Shown here: positions 1-8,431 of the stretch, piece by piece
How the letters are laid out: each line of letters begins with the position of its first letter
How positions within the stretch are numbered: the stretch's first letter is position 1
DNA from: CAZCPB01 sp044223975
GTDB taxonomy: Bacteria > Planctomycetota > Phycisphaerae > Phycisphaerales > UBA1924
Reading direction: 5' to 3'
Length of the DNA: 64,000 nucleotides
Assembly (NCBI GenBank): GCA_044223975.1
Contig: JBGALI010000001.1
Location: 1-64,000 of the forward strand
Program-made: the position numbers and the translations under genes
The notes under the pieces: generated by a model
Database searches by the model: none
Told to the model about the DNA's origin: nothing
Seen by the model: only the letters and a program-made list of their open reading frames with translations

Positions 1-102
1 CGGGCGACGGGGAAAAAGCTGACGCAAACGGAGGTTGGGGTGTACACGGTGAAGGGGGAGAAGATTGTGCGGGAGGTGTTTTACAACTCGGGGAACTGGT
101 AG
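1..102 (+). CDS. C-terminal end of SnoaL/NTF2-like protein (partial)
   Basis: Reading frame 1 is open from the first base to a TAG at 100-102 and gives 33 residues ending VREVFYNSGNW. The pattern of a beta strand, a short KGEKIV turn and a final REVFY strand is typical of the last strands of SnoaL-like (NTF2-fold) proteins, where the end often reads DGKIVREEFFY. Only the tail is present, so the substrate or role cannot be stated. It is convergent with the minus-strand zinc-ribbon gene that follows. Confidence 0.6.
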   Translation, partial: RATGKKLTQTEVGVYTVKGEKIVREVFYNSGNW

Positions 103-151
103 AGGAACTGGGATTTTGGATTGTCGGCCGAGGTCGCGCGGCGGGGGAGTT

Positions 152-463
152 TCATGTTTGCGATGCGTGGGCCCCGCACTCCGGGCACATGGCATTTGCG
201 GCGATGCCGGTGCGGTCGTAACCGCATTTCTGGCAGCACCAGGGCGGGCGGTAGGTCTTGGCGCGGTGACGGTTGATGGCCCAGATGGTGGTGCCTGAAG
301 CGAGCGCGGCGGCCGCGACGCCGAGGAGAATGGGTTGCCAGCGGATCGGGCCAGTCCGTTGCGGTTGCATCGCCCAGGTGATCGAGGCGGCGAAAACGAC
401 GGAGAATGCCACGGGGACCACGATGGAATCGCGTTTTGGGCCTTCGTGGGGCATCGGAATCAA
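152..463 (-). CDS. Small membrane protein with C-terminal zinc ribbon
   Basis: This 103-residue protein has two hydrophobic segments (about residues 14-31 and 43-62) and a C-terminal zinc-ribbon pair, CQKCGYD at about 77-83 followed by CPECG at about 93-97. The CGYD...CPECG arrangement is very common in small planctomycete membrane proteins; the function is unknown. It lies downstream of icd on the same strand but beyond a strong icd terminator, so it probably has its own promoter. A similar ribbon occurs in the N-terminus of the gene at 53421-54233. Confidence 0.65.
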   Translation of the reverse strand: MIPMPHEGPKRDSIVVPVAFSVVFAASITWAMQPQRTGPIRWQPILLGVAAAALASGTTIWAINRHRAKTYRPPWCCQKCGYDRTGIAANAMCPECGAHASQT

Positions 464-490
464 GGGTAGGGGATTGGGGCGAGGCGCACG

Positions 491-515
491 AAAAACCCTT
501 CGCTTGCGCGAAGGG
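491..515 (-). terminator. Rho-independent terminator of icd
   Basis: On the minus strand an 8-bp GC-rich stem, CCCTTCGC/GCGAAGGG (496-515), with a short loop is followed directly by five T residues (491-495). It begins about 30 nt after the icd stop codon. Confidence 0.85.
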
Positions 516-544
516 CTCGTAGAGGCTTGTGTTGACGATGCCGT

Positions 545-2005
545 TCAGCCCATGTGCTTGATGATGGCGGTGCCGAACTCGCTGCACTTGAGCTTGGTGG
601 CGCCTTCCATCATGCGGTGGAAGTCGTAGGTGACGGTCTTGGCGGCGATGGCGCCGTCCATGCCCTTGATGATGAGGTCGGCGGCCTTGGTCCAATCAGC
701 GTCGCCGCCGCTGCCCATGTAGCGGAGCATCATCTCGCCGGAGAGGATGACGGAGCCGGGGTTGACCTGGTCGAGGTTGGCGTACTTGGGGGCGGTGCCG
801 TGGGTGGCTTCGAAGATGGCGTGGCCGGTGATGTAGTTGATGTTGGCGCCGGGGGCGATGCCGATGCCGCCGACCTGAGCGGCGAGGGCGTCGCTCAGGT
901 AGTCGCCGTTGAGGTTCATGCAGGCGATGACGGAGAAGTCCTTGGGGCGGGTGAGGACCTGCTGAAGGGTGATGTCGGCGATGGAGTCGCGGACCATCAG
1001 CATCTGCTTCCACTTGCCGCCGCCGTGAGAGGCCCAGAGTGCGGCGAGGACGGACTCGACTTCCTTGACGATCTTGGCCCTCTGGTCAGGGGTCATCATG
1101 TCGAAGCCGGGGTCGATCATCTTCGCGTTGGCTTCGGGGGAGAGGTCGGCGTTGGACTCTTTGTTCCCGAGAATCCACGACTCGCGTTCCGTCACGACCT
1201 GGGCCCGGAAGGCCTTCACCGCGACCTGGTAGCCCCAGTCCTTGAACGCGCCGGACGTGAACTTCATGATGTTGCCCTTGTGGACGAGCGTGACAACCTT
1301 CTTCTTCTCCTTGAGGGCGAAGGAGATCGCGCTGTGCACGAGGCGTTCGGTGCCGAGGAAGGAGACGGGCTTGAGCCCGACGCCGACCTGCAGGGGGGTG
1401 TCGCGGTGGGGGGCTCCGACGGCTTCGAGCTGCTTCTGCCACGCGTCGCCCGCGGCCTTGGTGCCGAAGCGGATCTTCTTGAAGTCCTTGGGGAATTCCT
1501 TCTCGATGAACTCGAGGACCTTCGCGGCCTCGGGCGTGCCCGCGGCCCATTCGATCCCGGCGTAGATGTCCTCCGTGTTCTCTCGGAAGATCACCATGTC
1601 GCAGTCCTGCGGGCGCTTCACGGGAGAGGGGACGCCCTTGAACCAGCGCACGGGGCGGAGACAGACGTAGAGATCGAGCATCTGGCGGAGCGCGACGTTC
1701 AGCGAGCGGATGCCGCCGCCGATGGGCGTGGTGAGCGGGCCCTTGATGCCGACGAGGCAGGTGCGGAAGGCGTCGAGGGTGGCATCGGGGAGCCAGTTGC
1801 CGGTCTTGTTGAATGCCTTCTCGCCGGCGAGGACTTCCTGCCAGGTGATCTTGCGCTTGCCGCCGTAGGCCTTGGCGACCGCGGCATCGAAAACGCGGAC
1901 GGAGGATTTCCAGATGTCGGGGCCGGTGCCGTCGCCCTCGATGAAGGGGAGCGTGGGCTGGTCGGGAACGTTGAGTTTGCCGTTGGACATCGTGATGACG
2001 GGCAT
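545..2005 (-). CDS. icd: NADP-dependent isocitrate dehydrogenase
   Basis: This is a TCA-cycle enzyme converting isocitrate to 2-oxoglutarate with NADP+. The substrate site SLNVALRQ...LRPVRW, the catalytic Tyr region FRENTEDIYAG, the catalytic Lys region VHKGNIMKF, the metal-binding Asp region NGDYLSDALAAQVGG and the NADP-selecting HGTAPKY are all present. At 486 residues it is longer than E. coli Icd (416) and closer to the longer cyanobacterial type. The start at 2005 was chosen because GGAG lies just upstream; an ATG five codons later has no Shine-Dalgarno, and the open frame upstream (to 2074) has no family similarity. A terminator follows the gene. It is divergent from the hybrid kinase. 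Confidence 0.95.
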   Translation of the reverse strand: MPVITMSNGKLNVPDQPTLPFIEGDGTGPDIWKSSVRVFDAAVAKAYGGKRKITWQEVLAGEKAFNKTGNWLPDATLDAFRTCLVGIKGPLTTPIGGGIRSLNVALRQMLDLYVCLRPVRWFKGVPSPVKRPQDCDMVIFRENTEDIYAGIEWAAGTPEAAKVLEFIEKEFPKDFKKIRFGTKAAGDAWQKQLEAVGAPHRDTPLQVGVGLKPVSFLGTERLVHSAISFALKEKKKVVTLVHKGNIMKFTSGAFKDWGYQVAVKAFRAQVVTERESWILGNKESNADLSPEANAKMIDPGFDMMTPDQRAKIVKEVESVLAALWASHGGGKWKQMLMVRDSIADITLQQVLTRPKDFSVIACMNLNGDYLSDALAAQVGGIGIAPGANINYITGHAIFEATHGTAPKYANLDQVNPGSVILSGEMMLRYMGSGGDADWTKAADLIIKGMDGAIAAKTVTYDFHRMMEGATKLKCSEFGTAIIKHMG

Positions 2006-2261
2006 GGGGGGCTCCGGAAGGGCGGTTACCACGGATCGAGGCCGGGACGTGGAAGGGAAGAATAGAACGACCAAGTGCCGGTCGGCGAGAACGGAGGTTG
2101 CGGACCGGGGCGGCCGGGAGGAGCGGCGCGGGGCGGCGAAACCCCGGGGTCATTCGGGCGATTTTCGGGATAGAAATCGCGTGCACGCGTCAACGGGGGT
2201 GCTTTATCGGTCGATCCATGGACGGACCGCGCTCGATCGACAGCGCGGCCGGAGGCCGGGC

Positions 2262-5150
2262 ATGCTCGCGAAGAGATGGGAATGGAAGCGCGCGTGCGCG
2301 CGGTGGGGACGTGCGGTCGCGGTGGCGGCGGCGATGACGGGCTGCGTGCGCGCCGGCTGCGCTGCGGATGATCCGGCGCGGCACGCCTCCGAGCGAGAGG
2401 AAATCGTCGTCGGCGTGGCGAATCCGTTCCTCGTGCGCGGGCTGCTCCGCTGGAGCGACTCGGGCGAGGTTGAGGGCTTCGCGGTGGATGTGGCCAAGGA
2501 GGCCGCCAGCGCGGTGGGGCTGAAGTGCCGATTCATTCCGCTGATCGACGAGAAGCCGTTGGTGGCGCTCGAGTCGGGCCGGGTGGATGTTGAAGCCGCG
2601 GTGTCGATCATGGAATCGCGCCTCGAGCGGGTCGAATACACGTCGCCGATCCTGATCACGCGCGGCGTGGTTTTTCGACGCCGAGAGACCGACGTGGTGA
2701 CGTCGCCGGAGGGATTGCGGGGCCGGGGCGTGGCGGTGGCCCAGTCGGGGATCGCCAACCAGTGGTGCCGCGAGCGCGGGATTCTTTGCGCCGAGTATTC
2801 TTCGCTGGCGGAATCGCTGACCGCGGTGGCCGAAGGAAAGGCCGACTACGCGGTGACGACGCAGATCGCCGGGCGGGTCGAGGTTGAGCGGTGCGGGCTC
2901 AAGAATCTGACGTGGGACGAGCTTGAGGACGATCGGTTCTGCCGCGCGTTCGCGATGGCGGTCCGGTCGGGCAACCACGCGTTGACGACCGAGTTCAACC
3001 GCGGTCTGAAGATCATTTCCGACAACGGCACCTACGACCGGCTGTACGACCGGTGGGTGGCGCGGTACCAGAGTCGGCCGGCGCGGGAAGCGAGTGTGCA
3101 TGCGCGGGTTGCCGCGTGGGTGAGCGTGGTGGCGGTGGCGCTGGGTCTGGCGGGGGCGGTGTGGCACGTGACGCTGCGGCGTGCGCTATCGCGGCGGACG
3201 CGCGACTTGCGCGAGCGCGAGGCGCAGTACGGGGCGATCGCGGCCAATGTTCCGGGGCTGGTGTACACCTACTTCGTGGGCGCGGACGGGAAGCGCGAGC
3301 GACGGTTCGGGAACCAGCGTCTGGCGGAATGGAAGCGGGATTTCCCGTGCCTGGACCCCGGCGCTGATTACCGCGTGTCGATGCGCGAGCAGATCCACCC
3401 CGACGACGTGGCCGGGTACGACGCGGCTACCGAGCGAGCACGGGAAGGGCCGAGCGTGTTCGACGCGCAGTTCCGCCTGCGCGACGCGTCGGGCGCGTAC
3501 CGCTGGCTTCACTCGATCGTGGTCCCGGTATCGGCGGGGGGCGGTGTGCTGTGGCAGGGGCTGATCCTGGATGTCACGGCCGTGCGCGAGGCGGAGGCGG
3601 AACTTTCGCGGAGCCGCCGGCGGTACCAGGAGATTTTCGACCGGTCGCACGACGCGATCCTGGTGTTCCGTCCTGAGGACCGGGTGGTGCTCGAGGCCAA
3701 CGAGCGGGCGTGCGAAATGTACGGGTACCCGCGCGAGGAGCTGATCGGCATGTCGCTGCGGCGCGTGACGGTGGACGCGGAGGCGGGCGAGCGGCGCATC
3801 GCCGACACGCTGGCCGAGGGCGGGCTGCGCAACGCGCAGTTCCGCCAGCGGTCGCGAGACGGGAGGCTGATCGACGTGGACGTCTCCGCCTCGGCGATCG
3901 AGTACGACGGGAGACCGGCGATCCTGACGCTGAACCGCGATGTCACCGAGCGGGTGCGGGCCGAGGAGGAGCGCCGGCAGATGGAGTCGCGGCTCCAGCA
4001 GGCCGAGCGCCTGGAGAGCCTGGGCCTTCTCGCCGGCGGGATCGCGCACGACTTCAACAACCTCCTGGTGGGGATCCTCGGGAACGCCGAGCTGATCCCG
4101 ATGGTTGCCGGCAACGCGGAGGAAACCACGCGGCTCACGGGGCAGATCGTGCTCTCGGCCCAGCGCGCCGGGGACCTCACGCAGCAGCTGCTGGCCTACG
4201 CGGGCCGGGCCCGCCTGGCCTCCGAATCGGTGAACCTCGAGGACATCGGGCGGGAGATGGTGAGCGTGCTGGGGGCCCGGGTCAGCGCGGAGGCGACGGT
4301 GGAGTTCTGCGCGTCGCCGGACGGCGCGCGGACCACGGGCGACACGACCCAGCTGCGGCAGGTCGTCATGAACCTGCTCACCAACGCGTCCGACGCGCTG
4401 ATGGGCGAGCGCGGGCGCATCACGGTGCGCACCGGCAACGGCGTCTTCGACAGGGCGCAGCTCGGCGACCCTGGCGCCGAGCCGGGCCGGTACTCTTACG
4501 TGGAGGTCGAGGACGACGGCTGCGGCATGGATGACGCCACGGCTCGGCGCATGTTTGACCCGTTCTTTACCACCAAGCCCGCGGGGCGCGGGCTGGGGCT
4601 TGCCGCGACCCTGCGTACGGTGCAGCGCCACCGCGGCGCGATCTCGGTGCGATCGACGCCGAAAAAGGGGACGGTCATCCGGGTCTTCCTGCCGTGGAGC
4701 CCGTGCCAGCGCGGAACGGTGGAGCCCAAGGCGCTCGCCAGCGCGCGGCGCGGGTCGGTGCTGATCGTCGACGACGAGCCGGCGATTCGCGAGGTCACCG
4801 AGAAGCTCCTGCGCTCGCTCGGATGGACCGTCGGCGTGGCGCCGGGGGGCGACGCGGCGCTCGAGTTTCTCAGGCAGGACCGCCCGGCGGACGTGGTGCT
4901 GATGGACCTGACCATGCCCGGGCTGAGCGGGTCAAGGCTGGTGTCCGAGATCCGACGGCTCCGGCCGGGGGCGCCGATCGTGGTGATGACGGGGTACTCG
5001 GTGGAGGCGGGGGGGACGGGGGCGCCGCTCCACGCGGACGGGCACGTCGCCAAGCCGTTCAGGGTTGAAGCGCTCGACGCGGAACTGACGCGGGTGCTCG
5101 CCGAGCGGGGCGCGGGAGTCGGTGCGCCGTTGTCGCGGGCGGCCGCGTGA
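2262..5150 (+). CDS. Hybrid sensor histidine kinase with periplasmic solute-binding domain
   Basis: The protein has 962 residues. In order: a signal segment (about 1-33), an SBP_bac_3-type solute-binding domain (about 46-270), a transmembrane helix (about 284-304), two PAS domains (about 320-440 and 452-565), a HisKA H-box with His596 in GGIAHDFNN, a HATPase domain (NLLTNAS, DDGCGM, GRGLGL; about 695-812), and a C-terminal receiver with Asp882 in VLMDLTMPG and Lys931. It probably senses an amino-acid-like ligand outside the cytoplasmic membrane and signals by phosphorelay. The start has GGAGG seven bases upstream; longer in-frame extensions run into the icd leader. No HPt or partner regulator is adjacent, so the output is unknown. 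Confidence 0.9.
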   Translation: MLAKRWEWKRACARWGRAVAVAAAMTGCVRAGCAADDPARHASEREEIVVGVANPFLVRGLLRWSDSGEVEGFAVDVAKEAASAVGLKCRFIPLIDEKPLVALESGRVDVEAAVSIMESRLERVEYTSPILITRGVVFRRRETDVVTSPEGLRGRGVAVAQSGIANQWCRERGILCAEYSSLAESLTAVAEGKADYAVTTQIAGRVEVERCGLKNLTWDELEDDRFCRAFAMAVRSGNHALTTEFNRGLKIISDNGTYDRLYDRWVARYQSRPAREASVHARVAAWVSVVAVALGLAGAVWHVTLRRALSRRTRDLREREAQYGAIAANVPGLVYTYFVGADGKRERRFGNQRLAEWKRDFPCLDPGADYRVSMREQIHPDDVAGYDAATERAREGPSVFDAQFRLRDASGAYRWLHSIVVPVSAGGGVLWQGLILDVTAVREAEAELSRSRRRYQEIFDRSHDAILVFRPEDRVVLEANERACEMYGYPREELIGMSLRRVTVDAEAGERRIADTLAEGGLRNAQFRQRSRDGRLIDVDVSASAIEYDGRPAILTLNRDVTERVRAEEERRQMESRLQQAERLESLGLLAGGIAHDFNNLLVGILGNAELIPMVAGNAEETTRLTGQIVLSAQRAGDLTQQLLAYAGRARLASESVNLEDIGREMVSVLGARVSAEATVEFCASPDGARTTGDTTQLRQVVMNLLTNASDALMGERGRITVRTGNGVFDRAQLGDPGAEPGRYSYVEVEDDGCGMDDATARRMFDPFFTTKPAGRGLGLAATLRTVQRHRGAISVRSTPKKGTVIRVFLPWSPCQRGTVEPKALASARRGSVLIVDDEPAIREVTEKLLRSLGWTVGVAPGGDAALEFLRQDRPADVVLMDLTMPGLSGSRLVSEIRRLRPGAPIVVMTGYSVEAGGTGAPLHADGHVAKPFRVEALDAELTRVLAERGAGVGAPLSRAAA

Positions 5151-5159
5151 CGAGCGCCG

Positions 5160-5558
5160 TCACGACGCTTGGACCTTGGCCTGCCCGGCGTAGGCGATGC
5201 TGACCGTGCCGCCGAACGCGCACGCGAGCGTGCACCCGGCGTGCAGCGCCGGCTGCCCACCGATCATGGTTTTGGTGGCCCCGGGCGTCCAGGGTCCGGG
5301 GAATGTCGGCACGCACGCGGCCGGCGTGGGGACGCCGAGCGCGGCCGAAGTGGCGGCGATGACCGTGGGGTTGGCGGGCGCATGGCAGAGCGGGAACGGC
5401 GCGATGTTCACGATCGGCTTGTTGTCCATGATGTTGGCCGCGGGCACCTCGCAGCCGGTGACCTTGTTGACCGGGAGAACAGTGAGCGTGCCGACGGGCG
5501 CGGGCGGGATGGCCATCGTGCACTGGATCTTGGCGCCGAGGACGACGAGCGGAGGCAT
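5160..5558 (-). CDS. PAAR-like protein (DUF4280 family)
   Basis: This 132-residue protein has no signal peptide. The opening LGAKIQCTM, the central ANIMDNKPIVNI, the CxxP-type loops (LCHAPANP and AACVPTFPGPW) and the end GGTVSIAYAGQ match DUF4280 PAAR-like proteins, which in other systems cap contractile injection spikes (type VI secretion or eCIS). No spike, sheath, tube or effector genes are nearby, so its partner must be encoded elsewhere. It is convergent with the hybrid kinase (9-bp gap). A GAAAGGG ribosome-binding site precedes the ATG. Confidence 0.8.
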   Translation of the reverse strand: MPPLVVLGAKIQCTMAIPPAPVGTLTVLPVNKVTGCEVPAANIMDNKPIVNIAPFPLCHAPANPTVIAATSAALGVPTPAACVPTFPGPWTPGATKTMIGGQPALHAGCTLACAFGGTVSIAYAGQAKVQAS

Positions 5559-5774
5559 GGGCGGCCCTTTCGAAGGCGGAGCACGCGCAATGTATCGCGC
5601 CGCCGGTGGAGCGGCGAACGGCCGGGAAGAGAGAGACCGCTGAAGCGAGCGTGTGCGCTGCAGACTTGACCATGGCCGTCTTGCCGCGAAAGCACGGCCA
5701 CCAGCCTGCGCGGGTGTTGAAGCGACATGGGGTGAGGCCCCGGGACGCGGCGCCGCACGTCCGCGGCCGGCGAA

Positions 5775-7187
5775 TCAGTCCTGCCAGAGACTCGCAAGGT
5801 CTTGCCAGAACGTAGGATACGTCTTGACCACACAGCCCGGATCCTTGATGAACACGTTGGGCCGCCGCAGCCCGATCAGGGCGAGGGACATGGCCATGCG
5901 GTGGTCGTCGTAGGTATCGAATTCAACGGGCGGCGCCGACGGTGAGCAGTCGATGCCGGTTCGGGGCGGGGTGATGCTGATGGCGCCGTCATCGCCCTGC
6001 ACGCCCGGTTTTACCTCGACGCCGATCTTGGCGAGTTCTTTCTGCATCGCCGCGATGCGGTCGGTTTCCTTCACGCGCAGCGTGCGCAGGCCGCGGAGCA
6101 CGCTCGTGCCGGGGGCGAAGCATGCGACCGAGGCGAGCGTCATTGCGGCGTCGGGCATGCGCGACATGTCGGCGAGGATCGGTTTGAGCGAACGGGGACC
6201 GCGGCACTTGACGCCGGCCGGGCTCGCGTGGTCGGGGCGGGTGATGACCGCGCCCATCAGCGAGAGCAGGTCGGTGAACTGCGCATCGCCCTGCAGGGAG
6301 TCGGGGCCCAGGTCGAGGACGGTGCACGAGGAATCGGGAGACAGCGCTGCCGCGGCCCAGAGGTACGTGGCGCCGCTGGCATCGGGCTCCACGGCGTAGT
6401 CAAAGGCGTTGAGGCCCAGGCCCATCGGGCTGCCGGCGGGGAGGCGCGGCGGTCCCACGCGGATGACGCGAAGATCGCCGGTGCACTGCACCTGGGCGCC
6501 GAGTTTCTGGAGGAGCCCGACCGTCATCTCGATGTAGCTGGGGCTGGTGATCTCGCCGAGCATGCGGAGCGTGACGCCCAGCTCGAGCCAGGGAGCGATC
6601 AGCAGGAGCGCGGAGATGAACTGGCTGGACTGCGTGGTCGGGATGGCCAGGGCGTGCTCGGTGCCGCGGGGGTGGGACGGGGGCACGATCCGGATGGGCG
6701 GCAGGTTCTTGCCGCCGAGGTACTCGATCTCGGCGCCCAGGGAACGGATCGCCGCGGCGAGCTCGCCGATGGGCCGTTGCCGCATGCGGGCGTTGCCGTC
6801 GATCGTGATCGGGGCGGGCGACAGGATCGCCGCGGCGGCGAGGAAACGCGTCGCGGTCCCCGCGTTGCCGAGGTCGAGGGTGATGCCGGCCCCGGGCGTG
6901 CGCCAACGGCCGTTGACGCCTTCGACCGAGACCTCCCCGGGGTTCGAGGCGTCGATGCGGGCGCCGAGCGCGGCGAGCGCGGCGAGCATGCGGCGTGCAT
7001 CGTCGGCGTCGAGGAGCGGGCGGCGAAGCGTCGAGGTGCCGCGGGCGAGCGCGGCAAGGAGCAGGGCGCGGTTGGTGAGGCTCTTGCTGCCCGGGGGCCT
7101 GATCGAGGTGTGGAACGTGCGCGCGACCGTGGGGATGGGGAGGACCGGCGGAAGCTCGGGTATTGGCTTTCGAAGAAGATCGTGCAC
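5775..7187 (-). CDS. aroA: 3-phosphoshikimate 1-carboxyvinyltransferase (EPSP synthase)
   Basis: This enzyme is the sixth step of the shikimate pathway, transferring enolpyruvyl from PEP to shikimate 3-phosphate. PPGSKSLTNRALLLAAL near the N-terminus, LGNAGTATRFL (the LGNAGTA signature), the central QSSQFISALL and the C-terminal KETDRIAAM and DDHRMAMS motifs are all present. The true start is uncertain: the frame is open to 7361, but that would run into the GroES-like gene, so I chose the GTG at 7187, about 32 residues before GSKS. It lies downstream of the GroES-like gene on the same strand (94-bp gap). Confidence 0.92.
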   Translation of the reverse strand: MHDLLRKPIPELPPVLPIPTVARTFHTSIRPPGSKSLTNRALLLAALARGTSTLRRPLLDADDARRMLAALAALGARIDASNPGEVSVEGVNGRWRTPGAGITLDLGNAGTATRFLAAAAILSPAPITIDGNARMRQRPIGELAAAIRSLGAEIEYLGGKNLPPIRIVPPSHPRGTEHALAIPTTQSSQFISALLLIAPWLELGVTLRMLGEITSPSYIEMTVGLLQKLGAQVQCTGDLRVIRVGPPRLPAGSPMGLGLNAFDYAVEPDASGATYLWAAAALSPDSSCTVLDLGPDSLQGDAQFTDLLSLMGAVITRPDHASPAGVKCRGPRSLKPILADMSRMPDAAMTLASVACFAPGTSVLRGLRTLRVKETDRIAAMQKELAKIGVEVKPGVQGDDGAISITPPRTGIDCSPSAPPVEFDTYDDHRMAMSLALIGLRRPNVFIKDPGCVVKTYPTFWQDLASLWQD

Positions 7188-7281
7188 GGGAATGCTCGGT
7201 GGGAACCCGCAAAGGGTAGACGCGGGCCGGGCGTCCACCCCCAAGATCGTGCGGGGGACACCCAAGAAGCAAGGAAACCCG

Positions 7282-7623
7282 TCAGGCCTCGTCGTCTTCG
7301 CGGCGGAAGACGGCGACGATGTCCTCGATGGGCACCACGAACAGGCGGTTATCGCCCTCAAAGTCGACGGGGATCGCCTGCTTGGGGTTGAACAGAACGC
7401 GGTCGTAGCGTTTTACGGGGTAGTTCTCGTCGCGCTCGACCAGCTTTGAGATCGCGACGACGCGCCCGGTCAGCGTGGGGATCTCAATCTTGTCGGGGAG
7501 GTGGATGCCGGTCTTGGTCCTCTTGCGGTCCTCGTCCTTGCGGATGAGGATGCGCTTGCCGATGGGCTCAACGACCTCGATCGAGGCGGGACGCTTGCGG
7601 GGGGTGGAGTCCGGGGTCGACAT
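7282..7623 (-). CDS. GroES-like (Cpn10) co-chaperonin family protein
   Basis: This 113-residue protein has GroES-fold motifs: GKRILIRKDE near residue 23, TGIHLPDK (the mobile-loop region normally KTxGGIxLPD), then GRVVAIS, YDRVLF and VPIEDIVAVF. It lacks an adjacent groEL and is slightly longer than canonical GroES (about 95), so it may be a second, specialised Cpn10 rather than the main co-chaperonin. No Shine-Dalgarno is visible. TACACT sits six bases before the ATG, suggesting a leaderless transcript. It is divergent from apt across the 8-bp repeat array. Confidence 0.8.
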   Translation of the reverse strand: MSTPDSTPRKRPASIEVVEPIGKRILIRKDEDRKRTKTGIHLPDKIEIPTLTGRVVAISKLVERDENYPVKRYDRVLFNPKQAIPVDFEGDNRLFVVPIEDIVAVFRREDDEA

Positions 7624-7629
7624 GGCGGG

Positions 7630-7635
7630 AGTGTA
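7630..7635 (-). promoter_or_regulatory. Candidate -10 (leaderless) for GroES-like gene
   Basis: On the minus strand TACACT is followed by six bases and then the ATG at 7623, which would place +1 at or beside the start codon. There is no clear -35. It belongs to a set of similarly placed TANNNT hexamers in this window. Confidence 0.5.
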
Positions 7636-7652
7636 GGGAAGTGCCGAGGTGG

Positions 7653-7658
7653 TATGCT
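7653..7658 (+). promoter_or_regulatory. Candidate -10 element for apt
   Basis: TATGCT lies seven bases before the 8-bp repeat array. If it is used, transcription begins at about the first repeat unit and the whole array falls in the apt 5' untranslated region. No good -35 is visible. Confidence 0.35.
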
Positions 7659-7664
7659 CGGGGG

Positions 7665-7752
7665 GAAGCGACGAAGCGACGAAGCGACGAAGCGACGAAG
7701 CGACGAAGCGACGAAGCGACGAAGCGACGAAGCGACGAAGCGACGAAGCGAC
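7665..7752. repeat. Tandem 8-bp repeat, GAAGCGAC x11
   Basis: Eleven perfect head-to-tail copies of GAAGCGAC fill 88 bp between the divergent GroES-like gene and apt, ending 18 bp before the apt GTG. The unit is not a multiple of three and the array is perfect, so copy number is likely to vary by strand slippage. Confidence 0.95.
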
Positions 7753-7770
7753 GAAAATCGGGAGACCGTT

Positions 7771-8292
7771 GTGATTGACCGTTTGCGCACTCTGATCCGC
7801 GACGTGCGGGACTTTCCCAAGCCCGGCATTGTGTTCAAGGACTTCACGCCTCTGCTCGCGGATGCGCGGGGGATGGCGCTGGCCGTGGAGCTGATGGCCA
7901 ACCCGTTCCGCGGCATGGGGATCGACCTGGTGGTGGGGGCCGAGTCGCGCGGGTTTATCTTCGGTATGGCGGTCGCGCGGGCACTGTCGGCGGGCTTTGT
8001 GCCGATCCGGAAGCCGGGAAAGTTGCCTCGGAGCGTGCACGGCGCGGATTACGAACTCGAGTACGGGACGGATCGGCTTGAAATCCACTCCGATGCGCTC
8101 TCGACGGGTCAGCGGGTGGTGGTGGTGGACGACCTGCTCGCGACAGGGGGCACTCTCAGAGCATGCTGCCAGCTCGCGCAGCGCACGGGGGCCACGATCG
8201 TGGGGATCACCGTGCTTATCGAGCTGGAGTTCCTGAAGGGGCGAGAGAAGCTGCGCGAGTTCGGGGATGTTCAGGCGGTGCTGAAGTACTAG
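7771..8292 (+). CDS. apt: Adenine phosphoribosyltransferase
   Basis: This purine-salvage enzyme converts adenine and PRPP to AMP and PPi. The protein has 173 residues, the usual family size. It shows the N-terminal FPKPGIVFKDFTPLL, AESRGFIFG and RKPGKLP loops and the PRPP-binding VVVVDDLLATGGT motif. The start is a GTG at 7771 with GGAG six bases upstream. The frame is open further upstream only because the tandem 8-bp repeat has no stop in that phase. The array lies directly upstream and may influence expression. Confidence 0.93.
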   Translation: MIDRLRTLIRDVRDFPKPGIVFKDFTPLLADARGMALAVELMANPFRGMGIDLVVGAESRGFIFGMAVARALSAGFVPIRKPGKLPRSVHGADYELEYGTDRLEIHSDALSTGQRVVVVDDLLATGGTLRACCQLAQRTGATIVGITVLIELEFLKGREKLREFGDVQAVLKY

Positions 8293-8357
8293 GACCCGTG
8301 CGCAGCGCTGGGTCCCGGGCGCGGTGGGGCTGATTGAGCCGGCTGATTCTTCGCTTC

Positions 8358-8394
8358 AAAAAGAAAACTCCCCGCCCGGTTGATCGGGCGGGGA
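8358..8394 (-). terminator. Rho-independent terminator of PEP-CTERM-like gene 1
   Basis: An 11-bp stem CTCCCCGCCCG/CGGGCGGGGAG (8368-8394, 5-nt loop) is followed on the minus strand by a T-rich run (TTTTCTTTTT, 8358-8367). It lies 37 bp after the stop of the gene at 8432. It could also stop apt transcripts from the other side, but lacks a T run in that direction. Confidence 0.85.
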
Positions 8395-8431
8395 GCTTAT
8401 GAGGCAGTGTGATCGTTACCGCTACAGGGGT

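Noticed and set aside
554..2065. Long open frame antisense to icd (503 residues)
   Set aside because: It is a high-GC shadow: no family motif, skewed Gly/Asp/Ala/Val composition, and it lies wholly over a clear icd. Many similar antisense frames occur in this window.
7665..7752. CRISPR array
   Set aside because: The 8-bp units are head to tail with no spacers, and no cas genes are present. The array at 46316 is rejected for the same reason.
8341..8400. Intrinsic terminator of apt on the plus strand
   Set aside because: The hairpin has its T run only on the minus strand, so it is assigned to the PEP-CTERM-like gene.
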